Shown: positions 47,276 to 59,862 of the stretch, piece by piece
Layout of the letters: each line of letters begins with the position of its first letter
Position numbering within the stretch: the stretch's first letter is position 1
DNA from: Leucogyrophana mollusca
Taxonomy: Eukaryota; Basidiomycota; Agaricomycetes; Boletales
Reading direction: 5' to 3'
DNA: 64,000 nucleotides
Assembly: GCA_021014945.1 (NCBI GenBank)
Contig: MU266471.1
Location: forward strand, 1-64,000
Notes under the pieces: generated by a model
Told to the model about the DNA's origin: nothing
Database searches by the model: none
Seen by the model: only the letters and a program-made list of their open reading frames with translations
Made by a program: the position numbers and the translations under genes

Positions 47276-48216
47276 CTACACAGAGTTTAATTCGCTGCCT
47301 GAACACCAGTTTATCAGAGTATCGAGGCCCATAACTGTCCCATAAGCTCCAGCCGACGAATCCATCGAAACAAAATCGGTCATAAGATTGTTCGTTACGC
47401 CATTGACCACAGCCTGCGGTCCACAAATAGCCGGATAGACGGGCGGAGACGCAAGATAACGAGACGCTGAAGAACCTTCAGGAGACAACTACGGAAACTC
47501 GTAAGGATGGCTCCCATGCACCCAAATTCGGGGCAGAACGGTCTCACTCGCCATATGAGATCTGTCCGATGCAAAGTAAAGCAGGTATTCTTCTCCAGGT
47601 ACGACTCTGAATTGACTGGCGAAAATAGCGCTATTTCGTAACCAAAGAAAAGACAGGGGGAATGATTCTCGAAACGCCCTTACCTCCGGTATTGTTGTGG
47701 AATAGCTGCATCCGGTGGGAAGGTCTCTTCAACATACTCTGAACAAGATCCGGAATGAACTTGCGAGATTAAAAAAGGACATACGAAGGAACGGCGAACC
47801 TTTCCAATGGCATGGAACGTTCAAGTGAGTATCAAAGTCATAGATCCAGGTTGACCTTTCGGCGCTCGTCGAAGTCGACGGTTGCTGCAACAGCCGCGGG
47901 CGCTCGCGGAGCGCCAAGACAACATGATAGTCCCAGATCACAGGTCTTTCTCCTGAGGAAGCCAACTGCTGGCCCCATAATGCGACCTGGAACATTGGGC
48001 TAAGACTCTAAACGCCGAACTGACACATTGAATGCAATTCACCGTTTTGGAGGTGTTCGATATGAAGATAGCATAAGAATCCCAGTATGGCTTGATAATA
48101 GGCAGATCTGCGAAGCGCTTCGCGAGGAGATATATGTTTTCCTCGCAATAGCAATTTGTATAAGGACTGTCACCAACAGCTGGAACTTGTAAGATGCCGA
48201 ATGGCTCGACAGCCAT
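47276..48216 (-). CDS. NTAQ1: Protein N-terminal glutamine amidohydrolase
   Basis: NTAQ1 converts N-terminal Gln to Glu and so feeds proteins into the Arg/N-degron degradation pathway. The catalytic triad is visible. The Cys is in YTNCYCEENIYLLAKRF (exon 1, ATG ending 48216), the His is in VIWDYHVVLALRERP, and the Asp is in WIYDFDTHLNVPC. Further family blocks are FISNTSKT, YRSRFRVVPGEEYLLYFASD and RSHMAS, then MTDFVSMDSSAGAYGTVM with INWC near the end, before a short extra tail to the stop at 47276. About six exons, roughly 240 residues, as expected. The enzyme is cytosolic. The triad and order of blocks leave little doubt. Ate1 and the N-recognin are not in this window. Confidence 0.92.
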
Positions 48217-48441
48217 AAGGCAGTAGTAGATGTAGTAGATGTATTTTTAGGCTCCGACCCTCCCTGCTCCACAATTTCTGGACTACCATACCAGCTTTTC
48301 TGCTTGTTCCTTTCTTCCTTTCTCCCCTCTTTCTCCTTCTGTTTAAACCGGGTGCAAAAGCAAAAGCAAATGAGCCCAGAACCGTCTCATACTCTTACAA
48401 CTCACTCAGTCTAGGAAACTGATATCCCGACGCCTAAGCTG

Positions 48442-48858
48442 TTATGCTCTCTTGCTACTCTTCACCGCCCCCCCGTTGCTTGTATGACTCGATAGTTCCC
48501 CACGCCGTCTTTGAGAGGGAATCTTCTTCACAAGTATGTCGCTCAATTCCGGCGATGCCTTCTCCGGTCTGAATGGGATGAAGACCGGTTCTGTGCATTG
48601 GTTCGGCAATGACCTATGAATATGGCGTCGAGGCTTTGGCGCCTGAATCGATGTCGGTATGTGCGACACAGCAACTGGTGGGGGTGCCTTTGATGCGCCA
48701 GAATCTCTGGCCTCGTGTGCGGTTATATCCTCTTTCCCTGGCATCTTGGTGGGAAGTGCGTATGCCGAAGGAATGGGTGGAGGGGGGATGATCCCCGAGC
48801 CGTTGGTGAATGGGTGCGAAGCGAACGGGTTGAATGACCCTAGCGGTGTTTCAGTCAT
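48442..48858 (-). CDS. Small Pro/Ser-rich protein of unknown function
   Basis: I do not recognise the gene. The frame reads MTETPLGSFNPFASHPFTNG and then IIPPPPIPSAYALPTKM, RHIHRSLPNQCTEPVFIPFR and PELSDILVKKIPSQRRRGEL, ending with SSKRA at 48442; that is 138 residues. Upstream the frame stays open to about 49010 with an alternative Met at 48894 (MRASAPLEKPITMTE), so the start is not certain. The composition is that of a disordered regulatory protein. The opposite strand carries an overlapping frame (48659-49201) that I consider the weaker candidate, because its sequence is largely the mirror of this biased composition. Confidence 0.55.
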   Translation of the reverse strand: MTETPLGSFNPFASHPFTNGSGIIPPPPIPSAYALPTKMPGKEDITAHEARDSGASKAPPPVAVSHIPTSIQAPKPRRHIHRSLPNQCTEPVFIPFRPEKASPELSDILVKKIPSQRRRGELSSHTSNGGAVKSSKRA

Positions 48859-50260
48859 TGTTATTGGTTTCTCTAGAGGTGCGCTCGCTCGCATCAACAC
48901 GTATCTAAATACCTGGCACGATCCCCGAGAAATGACCGGTGCTTTCGGGACGACGGATCGCCGCCACGCAGGGGAGATCGCGCTAAACCGCGCACAGCCG
49001 GTATCTTCTCACAACGAGGTATCGAGCCTTCCAAAGGCCCTCATCCTGCTAAATGCGTCCTTGAAAACAACGGCAGCTCACCGTTTTACTTCATCGACAA
49101 CAATCACATGGCTCGATGCTGTTACTTCCCCGCCTTCCATTACATTTGCCGCGCGCTTTGATGACCTTCCCCGCGTTTTACGCTCGATGATCAACGCCTG
49201 ATTCGGCTTTTGATCAAGGGTTGCTGATCGGGCTATATCAGCACGTGTCGTCCCCAACCAGCGATGCTAGACCGGTAGGGATGTGTCCTGATGTGTCTCG
49301 TGGGTGTTTGAGCTCAGTCGACGGATCAATGAGCATTGAATATTCCTGCCACTCTTCTCTTACACAACACAATTTGGTATCGAGCCTCGAAAAGGATTCC
49401 GAGGGACTGGTTCTGTGTCTGGTTATATCGGAAGGTGAGCTATTGTACCCATGGCCATCGCGTTGCTTTCGGTGACCATGCTTGCGGATGACAAGCGACG
49501 GGCCGTTGCGTTCTTGGGGGAACGCTATTTTACCCCATGTGCATTTTCAGTCCTAGGTAGAAATGCGTTGCCAAGTGAATATAATGAGACCATTCCCCAA
49601 GTCCTTCGATTCGTGTCCTTTGAGAACATCTGTCATGGCCTGTGAGGATGCATACGCTCAAGGTTTGAGTTAGTTCACTCATCGGATCCGAGAGGGACGT
49701 CTATTGATCAAACCTCAGCCTTGTGTTTCCTCATAGAAAGCACGAGGTTCCAAATTTCCAAGGCGCCAGGTTGAGCAACTGGGCATCGTGACCTTCGAGC
49801 CGCATTCTGGAGGTGAACATTCACACAACCGTGCGTGCAGGCTCGTCAAAAACAACACGCCTGTCGTAATTCAGTGTGAAAAGCAGCCCGGCTGAATCCA
49901 CACCCGCCCTTCGACTGAAGTGCTCGTTTTGTTATATGAAGACGGCGAAGATGACCGTCGAATGAAGGCGGGAAAATGCACAGAAAAGCGGGGTATGGGA
50001 TTGGGAGACAGATGTAGAAAGAGCAGACAAAGTTCTCGACAACATGCTCCAAAATCCGACTTACACATGCCAAGAAATTTGTCAGCGAGTAGATGAGATC
50101 TGGTCAACGGAGCCCGACCTGACATGGTACTGACATGGGCCTCGCGAGCGAAGAGCACGGAGATCGACCCTAGCCGTGTATCTGAGAGGAATTGTGGCGT
50201 TGCATATCCTTGATAGGATGTAGTAAATTTAAGTGGGAAGTGAAAAAGAGTTCGCACTAT
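48859..50260. other. Gene-poor stretch with unassigned open frames
   Basis: Several plus-strand frames occur, the most coding-like at 49451-49645 (MAIALLSVTMLADDKRRAVA and FENICHGL). On the minus strand a short frame from about 50125 (MSGRAPLTRSHLLADKFLGM) ends at a good GTAAGT donor and might be the first exon of a small gene. Neither could be completed or matched to a family, so both are left as possibilities only. Confidence 0.3.
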
Positions 50261-51459
50261 CTATGACATTTCGGTCAACAAACAAGCGGCGCTACCCAGC
50301 TGTCTGCGAATATCATGGAAGTCTACATCGTGGGCTGGAGAAGGAACAGATCGATCAGCGACTCTTGAGAGCAAAAGAGTGTGACGAGATGATGACCCGA
50401 CGAGCCATTCGGATAAGAAATAGGAGTGGGAATTGATGCTTACAGTCTTCAACCTCGCCCCATCGTTGAATCTGACTTGAAACTTCGACTTGCGCGGCGA
50501 GTGAGGCCTGCTCGGCCGTTAAATGGTTTTTGACAAGAGCAAGAGCAACAATAAAAGATTTGGTCAGATACGTGGCCCGCTCCATGACTAAGGCAAAAAT
50601 TAGTTTCTTGATAGAGCAACAGTCGACGGGTGATATTTGACATACCGGCCAATTCCCATGGATCCATTTGCGCCAGGACGGCGTCAAACTTATCTCTCGT
50701 GTCCTGGGGCTGTGAATGAGAAAGAATAGACGTGAAGACCTGTATATCGACTCCGAACGTCGTCCTCGTCCAATCAAGCAAAGGGTCCCAATATTTCTGC
50801 TGCAATTCCACCAACTGCGGAGGGTCGTCGTGATGAAAACTGATGGGCGCGTCAATGGATAAAAAAAAACACGCCAAGAAGATGCGGAGCAAAACTTGCC
50901 AGATTGTGTCTGTATCAAGGTAGTTGAGGAGAGCTGCTTGTACTTCTGAACGTATATTTACATCTCCGAGCGCATCTATAGCCCTGGATGCAAGTGACGT
51001 CTGGGGAAGATATGTATGAATCCCTGAGAGGACCAATAGAAACGTACCATCGGTAGGGCATGCGGCTTGAGCAGCGTCTCTTGATTTTCCCACTCGTTGG
51101 CTATGAGTGTGGCTACTAAACGCTTGTTTTCGGGTAACAGCAAAGTGTTCCCAGATGGTGTTTTGAGTGCACGTTGGTCGAGGGTAACTGCAATGCCCTT
51201 TTCACGTCTATCAATTCCAACTGTCTTCCAGAAGCGTTTCATTGAGATCTCGGCACCTGGAATATCATTTTAGTTCAGCTCAGTCTCAGAAACCAATTTG
51301 TAACTCACGGTTGGTCTCCGAGACGACCGCGCCGTCGAGAGCAGCGTTTGTCGCGTAGGCCCTGGTGCGCCATAGCCCAGACGATACGTGGAACCGCGTT
51401 CCGGAGCCCACCGAGCCTGCAAACGCGCGCACAAAACTTGGACCTTGCACACGAAGCAT
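50261..51459 (-). CDS. ATP12: Mitochondrial F1-ATPase assembly chaperone ATP12
   Basis: Atp12 binds the free F1 alpha subunit in the mitochondrial matrix and is needed to build the ATP synthase head. Exon 1 (ATG ending 51459) begins MLRVQGPSFVRAFAGSVGSG, an Arg/Ser-rich import presequence without acidic residues. The mature part starts MKRFWKTVGIDRREKGIAVT, followed by LDQRALKTPSGNTLLLPENK, ANEWENQETLLKPHALPM, IRSEVQAALLNYLDTDTIW, LLDWTRTTFGVDIQVF, FIVALALVKNHLTAEQASLA and a last exon HDVDFHDIRRQLGSAACLL, all family blocks in order. About seven exons and 320 residues, the usual length. It diverges from MSH3 with only 117 bp between start codons. The call is firm. Confidence 0.93.
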
Positions 51460-51576
51460 TAATGAACAGACAGAAACAAAACCGAATTCCGAATCCGAGT
51501 AGTGAAATCACAAACACGTGATCATCACCGCGCTACCGTAATCTTGACCCCAAACTTGACCCAAACCGTCACTGGC
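51460..51576. promoter_or_regulatory. Short shared promoter, ATP12 / MSH3
   Basis: Only 117 bp lie between the two divergent start codons, so promoters and 5' UTRs of both genes must overlap here. A CACGTG hexamer (E-box/Cbf1-type) occurs in it, at about 51515-51520. Confidence 0.45.
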
Positions 51577-54500
51577 ATGAAGAAAGCATCGGGAAGAAAA
51601 GACTCAAGTCTTGCATCTCAGCCAAGAATATCTGTTTTCTTTGCATCCCCGTCAAAGAAAAGGGCGGCCCCTTCCACTGAGTCTCACATAGACTTGACCC
51701 TTTCCGACGAAGAGCCACCAGCCAAGAAGCCCAAGACTGTGGCAGCGCCCGGGGCAGACCAGTGGCGATTCACGTCGTCTCAGTCAGCTCCCAGCGAATC
51801 TAGGAACTCCAGAGAGGAAGCCTCAAGGAACAGACGACGCGAAGAATTCAAACGAGTGCTGCTCGGCGATAACAACATATTTCTCCGCACACCAGACGAG
51901 GAGGCACGATCTGAAGAAGTGGAGGAAGATGTCCATCAAGAGGCTCAAGAAGACGACGAAGACTCAGCAGACTCAGATCAAGCATTCAAGCAGTTGACTG
52001 ATTTGTTCTCGCACAAGTCAAGTAAGGGAAAAGGGAAGTCGAAAGCTGCAAGTTCCTCCAAGTTGAAGACCACACATGTTTCCAAGGCCAAGAACAAAGT
52101 CGAGGACATTGGACCGAGTGGACAACCATATACTCCTTCTGAGAAGCAGGTATGAGGCGCGCAATGGTGGTTGCTCTGGATGTTGACGCAGCCCCTCAGA
52201 TTTTACAACTTATCAAGGAGAACCCGGGGACAGTGCTCATGGTTGAAGTCGGGTATAAATTCTATTTTCATGAAGACAGTGCCAAGGTTAGCTCCTCGTA
52301 TCGGACTGCTTTTCACTGAACACGAACAGTACGTTTTTGTCTGCAGATTGCCAGCAAGGAACTGGGCATAATCGCTTATCCACGTCGTAATCTCTTAACC
52401 GCATCCATACCGGTCCATCGGCGCGATGTACATTTGAAAAAGTAAGGCTCTCGCTGCACTCAGACGCCCGCCTCATCACCATCGCGCAGATTACTGTCTC
52501 AGGGGCACAAAGTCGGTGTCGTCGAGCAAACTGAAACAGCCGCTTTGAAGAAAGTTAGCGATACTAGGAACACGCTGTTTGAGCGTAAACTGGCTCACCT
52601 GTATACGGCAACGACGTGAGTCGTATAGATTTAGTCGCTCGCCATGCTACAACTCAGATATCCCTTTCGTCCACTCAGCTACGTGGACGAGCTAGATTCT
52701 GTGGATGACCTCGACAAACACGCCGCACCACCACTGGTCTGCCTTACTGAGACGTCAAGGCATGCAAATGACGTAGGAGACCGGGTCTCAGTCGGAATGA
52801 TTTCTATAAGCCCCAATACTGGAGATGTTGTTTGGGATGAGTTTGATGATTCTCTCATGCGCACAGAATTAGAGGTTCGTCTCAGCTCCTTCGTGGAATA
52901 GTCCTTCATCAGCTCCTTCGTTAGACAAGGTTGGTGCATACAAGGCCCGCAGAGTTGCTTCTGCCAGATAAAGGTCTGAGTAAAACGACCGAGAAGGTAC
53001 TGAAGCATTTCACTGAGTCCGTTCACCTTATATCCATTGCTACCGTGGTACTGAACCCATATCAAGGGCGGCTCTTGGAGAACGAAAGATACGGACGGAA
53101 CGCTTTGGAGGGATAATGTCCTATACTGATGCATTCCAGTTTGTCTCCGACTTCTATGCCGACAAAACCAAGCTTGAAGGCACTGATGTCAATCCTAGTG
53201 CGTTATCGGCGTATCATCCCTGGTTAGTTTAGTGGTAACCTTGCACATAGCAAAACTTCTGGCAGTTGTCACCGACTTCCCACAACAGGTGGTAATTGTG
53301 TTGGCCCATGCAATCAAGTATCTTTCGGCCTTCCGCATCGCAGACGCGTTCTTAGGCGCCAGGTTCTTCACCAAGTTTACCAATAAGTCCCATATGCTCT
53401 TGAATGGTAATACGTTGACGAATCTGTGTGTCCATCCCCTATTCTTCCTGGCACACGATGCTAAATCGGGGATACTGCAGCGAAATCTTTCGGAATGAAA
53501 CGGACTACGGATCAAAAGGTTCCTTGATGTGGATACTTGATCGCACAGCGACTAAGTTTGGCGCAAGGCTTCTTAAAAGTTGGATCGCCAGACCACTCAC
53601 AAATAGAAGGTAAGAAGTTTCCTGTCTACAGAGAGCCGCTGAGTTGACCGATCTCCCAGAATATTGCAGGACCGTGTTGACGCGGTCGAAGAAATCATTT
53701 CGAGCTCATCAAAGGAGCTGGTGGCCTTGCGGCAGGTGATGAAGAAGCTGCCTGACCTAGCAAAAGGATTGTGTCGCATCCAATACGGAAAAGTGCGTCT
53801 TCTTTATCAGGAAGTGGAAACTAGTGGTAATCGTAGGAGTTTTTTTTTGCAGTGCACGCCACAAGAGTTGGCTGTCATCCTCCCAGCATTCGACAGGATT
53901 GCGTGCGTTTTTGATGATTATGAGGGTGATGCGGACAACGCTTTCAAGTCGAAACTTCTCAACGAGATACTACAGGCGCTTCCGAAGCTCAAAGCGCCGG
54001 TGCGGGAACTCCTGAACACCATCTCGCTGAAGAACGCCGCGCAAGGGAAAAAAGAGCTGCTTTGGACGAATACCGCCCAGCATCCAGCTCTCGAAGAGTT
54101 GCACCTCGTGAGTGGGTCTCGGCCCTGCGAACATCCACGGCTGACCTTTCTGAAGTTTATACGAACGGTGGAAGTCGAGCTCGAAGAAGAACTCAAGTCA
54201 AGTTCGCTGCTTCCTTCTGTTGATAAATGAGGGTCCTCAGTCGTTTTTAGTTCGCAAGATATTGAAAAAGCCATCCTTACAATGGACTAGTGTTCCGGGT
54301 AGCGAAGTGGGTAGCCTCGCATCTCTGGAGTGATGTCATCTTAATATACTTGCAGTACCTGGTGGAGGTAAAGAAATCGGAAAACAGAACGGTGCCTGAT
54401 GATTGGGAGATTGCCTCAAGGCAAGCACCTGCTTTTCACTGTGGAATAAATCTGACGGACCTATAGGACCAAATATTTGACACGATATCTCACACCCCGC

Positions 54501-55700
54501 GTCAGGAAGAAAGTTGAAGAGCGAGCGCGGTACAAGGAAGCTCTCACGGCCGAGGCCAACAATGCTTTCGCGTCATTTCTGGACCAAGTGGCTCAAAATC
54601 ACTACTCCATGATGCGAGATGCAGTCAATAAATTAGCCGCCGCTGATTGTCTGCTCAGTTTTGCACATGTAGCCCTTCAAGAGGGTTACGTTCGGCCGGA
54701 GTTTACGGAGGAAGATACCTTGGAAATCGTGCAGGGACGACATCCTATGGTGGAAGCATTGAGGTCAGACCCATTTGTACCAAACTCTGTAGAAATAGGA
54801 GGCAACGCACCGCGGAGCACTATCATTACGGGTCCGAACATGGGCGGGAAAAGCTCTGCGGTGCGCATGATTGCTCTTATCGCGATCATGGCGCAGGTCG
54901 GGTCTTATGTCCCTGCGGAATCCGTCAAACTGGGGATCCTGGATAGTATATTGACGAGAATGGGCGGTATGTCGTCCACTTTGTGACGTTGCATCAACAT
55001 CTGAGAATAGTATACAGCTTCTGATGAACTCGCCCGTGGCCGGTCAACCTTTATGGTTGAAATGTCGGAGACAAGTGATATCCTGCAGACCGCCACCAAG
55101 AGAAGTCTCGTTATTTTGGATGAACTAGGGCGAGGCACCTCTACTGCTGATGGTGTGAGCGAGACTTCGTAGGATCGTGCTGGCACTTTGTACTCACTAG
55201 CAACACCCTCAACAGATGTCCATTGCGGACGCTGTATTACAGCATTTAGTTCAAGACGTACAGTGCAAGACACTCTTTATCACGCATTATCCCCTGGTAG
55301 CAGTCGATCTGGAGAAGCGATTCCCTGAGGATGTTCGGAATCTGCACATGGGTTATACCACCGAAACTCGAGTAAACGGCACAAGAGATGTCACATTCTT
55401 GTACCGTTTGATGCCTGGCATTGCTGTCGAGTCGTTTGGCGTTGAATGCGCTCGTTTGGCGGGCATTCCTGAGGAAATACTGCAGAATGCATCTCGACGC
55501 TCTGAGTCATGTCAGACGGTGTTCGAGAATCGCTCCAAGCGGAATAAGTGAGTGCTCAGTTGTATAACCTTCCTCTCGTATTGACTCAGCTCGTGACAAG
55601 GGCTCGGAAGTGCGCGCAGTTGATCGACCAGTGCCTTTCAGGGCAAGCTGAGCGCTCGGCGACGACAGAGGAGCTTCGCTTAATGATCGATTCCGTGTAG
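51577..55700 (+). CDS. MSH3: DNA mismatch repair protein MSH3
   Basis: MSH3 pairs with MSH2 as MutS-beta and recognises insertion/deletion loops. The N-terminal tail carries a PIP-box-like PRISVFF (residues 19-25) for PCNA and acidic low-complexity sequence. The mismatch-binding domain reads [34 protein letters not shown] and [16 protein letters not shown]. The connector and lever regions follow ([19 protein letters not shown]). The ATPase has Walker [19 protein letters not shown] (about 54830), the [17 protein letters not shown] signature, Walker [18 protein letters not shown] and the switch THYPLV, then a helix-turn-helix end ([19 protein letters not shown]). The KSS in Walker A and the N-terminal domain set it apart from MSH2. 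The stop is at 55698-55700. About 14 exons and 1,100 residues. Confidence 0.93.
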
Positions 55701-55711
55701 ATACCCAACAG

Positions 55712-58700
55712 CTATGATTTACTTTTCTTCTGCTTTATCCGCTTCGCCTTTTTGTTTGTCCCTGCTTCATCCTCGCTAACGTCGTCAACTTTGCGTTTCA
55801 CTACAGCAACTTCTGCTGGTGGTTTCCCTTTTTCCATTCCATTGCTTGGGAACTGAACCATCTGACGACACATTGCCAAAAGCGCACTGGAAGATTTGAA
55901 TCGCTCAGAAGAGGATAGCTGAGTGCAAAGAGTCTTCCAAGCGCTTGGTTCCCAAATAGCGACGGTGTCTTCTGTCCTGGGAATTATTTTCTTGGTTTGA
56001 CGCGCCGCGAGAAGACTGAGCTTTAGGAGCTCTTTGAGCTGTGCCGCTGATACAGCAACCTGCTCATGAAGAGCAGAGGATATAAAATCCAACAGCGATC
56101 GATTCAATGTTGTCATAAAGGCGACAACCTCCTCCTGCTTGATGTCCTGATGCATGTTACTACTAGCTCTTGCGCACGCTAAGAGAAACTCACTTGGACC
56201 GACAGCAGGTTGACGATCGCGTAAAGGAGTTGATATGCTTGGCATCGTCTGTATACATTTGTCGCTTTCACGGATGCATCGATAATATCGGTCCCGAGCT
56301 TCCAGGCAAGAGTAGGGTATCGACGAAAGAAGTCTTGGAAGAAGTTGAAGTTTAGACGAGATGCTTTGCGCGAGATAAAGTTGATTAGGGAGTCACGATA
56401 GGTCCGTACAACTTCTTCCTGGTGCGATTGCAGGAGTATCCTGCAGAGATATAGGCTGCACTGGCTTAGAGTTGCCAAGTGGTCGGACGAGTGGGATTTC
56501 CGAGCTTGCCCATGAAGTTCTTGGAATACAGTCACCACCTGTTCGGCGTCTGTGAAAACAGGCACATCCTTAGATTTGCCCAGCCTCGATTTGAGAAGAG
56601 CGGTCGCTTTATCCGACAACTGCCGCTCATCGGTGCCGCTCTTGGTCACCAGTTCGACCAATGGTAGTATGAGCCTGACGTTATGAGGACTTTGGGGTTC
56701 CTTCTTCGCGAATATATCCACCAGATCTAGGACCCTGTTTTTGAAGTGTGTGGCTTCTCTCTGCACATTTACATCTGTGGTTGCCTCAGACCGTGGTCTT
56801 TAAAAGTGAAGCATCGGGGACGGACCTTTTCCACTCTTCTCGCTGGCTCTTGATCGGAAGATTTCTGCAAGATGGGCATCTATGGCCATCATCTGGTCAT
56901 CGTCCATGAGATCTTCCTCCGACTCTTCATCTGAGTCCCCAGTGGCCGCTTCTATACCGTTTGCTTTCAGCGCGTCTTCTATTTTCCTGCGGACCTCTTG
57001 AGTAGCGTCGTCGTCAGCATCGTCGTCAGCATCGTCGTCAGAATCTTCGTCAACATCCGACGCTTCGTCGCCATCTTCGTCATCCTCTATGCCTTCGACG
57101 TCTTCCGTTTCGTCGACTTCACTCGCGACAAGTTCGGCCGGATCACGCCGTTCCAGTTGCTAGAAAACGGCTAGATTAGTTCAAGGTCTATCGGAAGTAC
57201 TTGAGCCCAACTGACGTTCAGTATGAGATCGATGGTGCTATCTTGGATAGCGCCCGAAAGTGACGAAAAGGCCTGATTTGCAACCGTCCGCATGAAAGCT
57301 GTTGACTTCTCCAAAAAACCAATTATTGTGTCAACGAGTGCGTCGACTGCTTGCGGAGTATCAGTTTTATTGGCCGTTGACTTCCTCAGCTTTTTGCCCT
57401 CTTTTTCCACGGGAAACATTCGTGATGCGGCGTCTATACAGGTCTGGTAGAGTATGAGGATTAGCTATTCAAACAGACTAATTACTTACCTCTAGAGCAT
57501 CCGAATCATCATCAACATCACCAGCACAGTGCTGATACAGAAGTATGGCAGATATGAGCAGCTCAATTCCTCTGGCAGCATCGTGTTTCGCACCCGTGAC
57601 CTGTATTGATGATGAGTACGGCAGGCATGGTAACCGAACAGCATATACCTTTCTCAGTTTGTTGATAGCTTGCCGAGCTTGAACGCGCAAAACCTGGTCA
57701 TCCTGGTCGAATTCTACCGCAGTGGTGACATGCTTGACATCTTTCTCCAGCTGATCGACGGTGGACAGCGCCTTTGATATCCAATACTCTCCGTCAGACG
57801 CAACTCCGACTGTCTTCTGGGTTTTATCGTCTGTTTGGAGTAAGCCACGGATCCAACAAGACCAATTAGAGCAACCAACCCGCTTTGACAAGAATCGTCT
57901 GTCCCGTCAGGTCAGCCAGGGAGCCAAGTAGTCGTGAACGACAACTTTGACGCAGTTCCTCCGAGAATGGAGGTGAAGGAATTGACCGGAGCTGCACGAT
58001 GTAATTAAATCCAGCGGTACGCGCAAACGGACAAACATACGGCGTGGTAAGGGCTCGTTTCGGATTTCTTTCGTACTATGAAGAGACCGTGGACGATGTA
58101 CCAGTCCAGTATAAGTCGGATCCAATCGTCGCTCTTGGGTATGGACCCATTCCGGATGAGTGCAGTAAATTGGTCAATTATCCAGTTCCTTCTTGCGTTC
58201 ACGACAGGATTGTCTCTGTAGAAGTTGAGGACATGATAAGCATGGTTGAATGTGAGACTGACTGTTCAGAATCTCCAGCCTGGTCGATTTGGTCAAGTAA
58301 ATGATGAATGTATGCTTTAATGCCTTCGTTGTCCATGGAAGCCAAAACTGATTCTACGGTTTTCGTTTTTGTCAGCCTATCAAATTGTTGGTTTCCGTGA
58401 ACACCAGTCAGCTGGAGAATGAGTGTGAATCCAATGGTAGGACTCTTTTGAACGGAAGTCTGAATGTCTTTTGCCTACAGTGAAATTTGGTCAAGGATAG
58501 GGCGCGGGTTGAAGCACTGCGGTGACATACCACGTCTAGCGCAATCTTGTGTAGGTAGCGATCACGATGAGATAAATGATTAATCCAAGAGCGCATGAAA
58601 TTTCTCGTAAATAACATCGGTAGACCCGCGGCGGTGACGCAGGGAAGTGCCTTCCGAAACACTTGGAATCCCCAATACTTCCGTTCGGGAGACGACGTGG

Positions 58701-59862
58701 AAGAAAATAGTGATTCTGAATTAGAGGAAAGATGATCAGAGCTGTGACGGGACCACAAACGCGGCCATACCATCGACTACCACCCGAAAGAACTCGCGAA
58801 AAGACCCCCGTGTTTGTTTCTCTGACTCCAAAGGCGGAAGCAGCTTTTCAAGGATCGCATCCCACACGAAATGAAGCTGTGGTCTCCATGAACCCGCGCC
58901 AATCGCGATCGATTCGTCTTCCTCGGCACTCGATTCCTGAAGCGTCAATGAGCATGGGTGAAATTCCAAGAAGTAGGCGTGCGGGCTGACCTTCAATACG
59001 CGCCCTAATGCGGGGAGGTTGACAGAGCTCAACAAATCAGGGTCTTTGAATGTAGGAAGTAAGCTCTCCCGCCATGCATGTTCTGGAACTAACGCCTGGA
59101 GCTTCAAGGTGACAGCGACCCTCTCCTGAGTCCAGACAGACTGCCCTACGGATAACGTCTCAATACATGTTTGGAGAGCATCCCTCTTCCATGGTACCGA
59201 TGAATTCCCCAGCGCATCGATCGCCAACCCGATAGTCCACCAAGCGCTCTCGCGAAGCCATGATTTCTTCTCGCCTAATGTGACGAGGTGATCGACAACG
59301 TCTTTGAAGGCCTCGGAGCTTGACACGTGAGTTGCTGATGACGGCGAAGTCGGCAGGGGTTTTTGTCGCACAAGAAGACCGGATTTTATCACAGCCGTCA
59401 GGCCAAACAGGCGAGCGAAGAGAACATCACGCTCCTCTTGCCCTGTCATGGATCCTTGCGTTTTCGAAGAGTCGGCGATCAGTGACAGCACTTGAGAGCA
59501 GGTTACAGTCTCTATTCGAGAAAGTAGCTGAAACGATGATATTAAGAACGATACTCGCACATGGACTTTTGACTTACCTCAGTGAGCGCAACTCCAAATC
59601 CAAGTCTACTGCTTTCGCGAGGGCTGGCAAGGCCTCTTATAAGTCGACGGATTGAGTAGGACACATCCTGTGCATTGAGAGTGTCTAGACTGTCGCCAGA
59701 AGGTTTCTCTGCGTCATCCTCGTCCGAAGCCTCCAGAGAGTCCCTTGGGACGTGCTGCGTTTGAAATTGTTCGAGAGAGCTTATAAGCTTGACCGAAGCA
59801 TCTAGTCGATCCTTTTTAGAGGATGAGGAGAGGTCCCAGAACAGCGGCAGGGTCGTTGACAT
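55712..59862 (-). CDS. POL5: POL5/MYBBP1A family nucleolar protein (DNA polymerase phi)
   Basis: Members are named after a B-type polymerase but are mostly HEAT-repeat nucleolar proteins needed for rRNA synthesis. It begins MSTTLPLFWDLSSSSKKDRL (ATG ending 59862) and continues with YSIRRLIRGLASPRESSRLG, FGVALTE, FARLFGLTAVIKSGLL, WWTIGLAIDAL, WGFQVFRKALP, RRNWIIDQFTALIRNG and SIPKSDDWIRLILDWYIVHG, all characteristic. A long acidic region (about 56890-57150) contains a 12-nt tandem repeat coding for Asp/Glu-type residues. The C-terminus is a Lys-rich nuclear signal (KRKVDDVSEDEAGTNKKAKR and IKQKKSKS). About ten exons and 1,100 residues. No polymerase catalytic motifs were seen. It converges on MSH3 with 11 bp between stops. 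Confidence 0.9.

Noticed and set aside
48659..49201. Plus-strand frame of 180 codons
   Set aside because: It overlaps the more plausible minus-strand Pro/Ser-rich gene, and its composition is a mirror of that gene; no family match.
53223..53250. A 28-nt mini-intron (or tRNA-like GGTTAGTTTAGTGGTAA) inside MSH3
   Set aside because: A normal 53-nt intron from GTGCGT at 53198 to the same acceptor gives the correct MSH3 frame.
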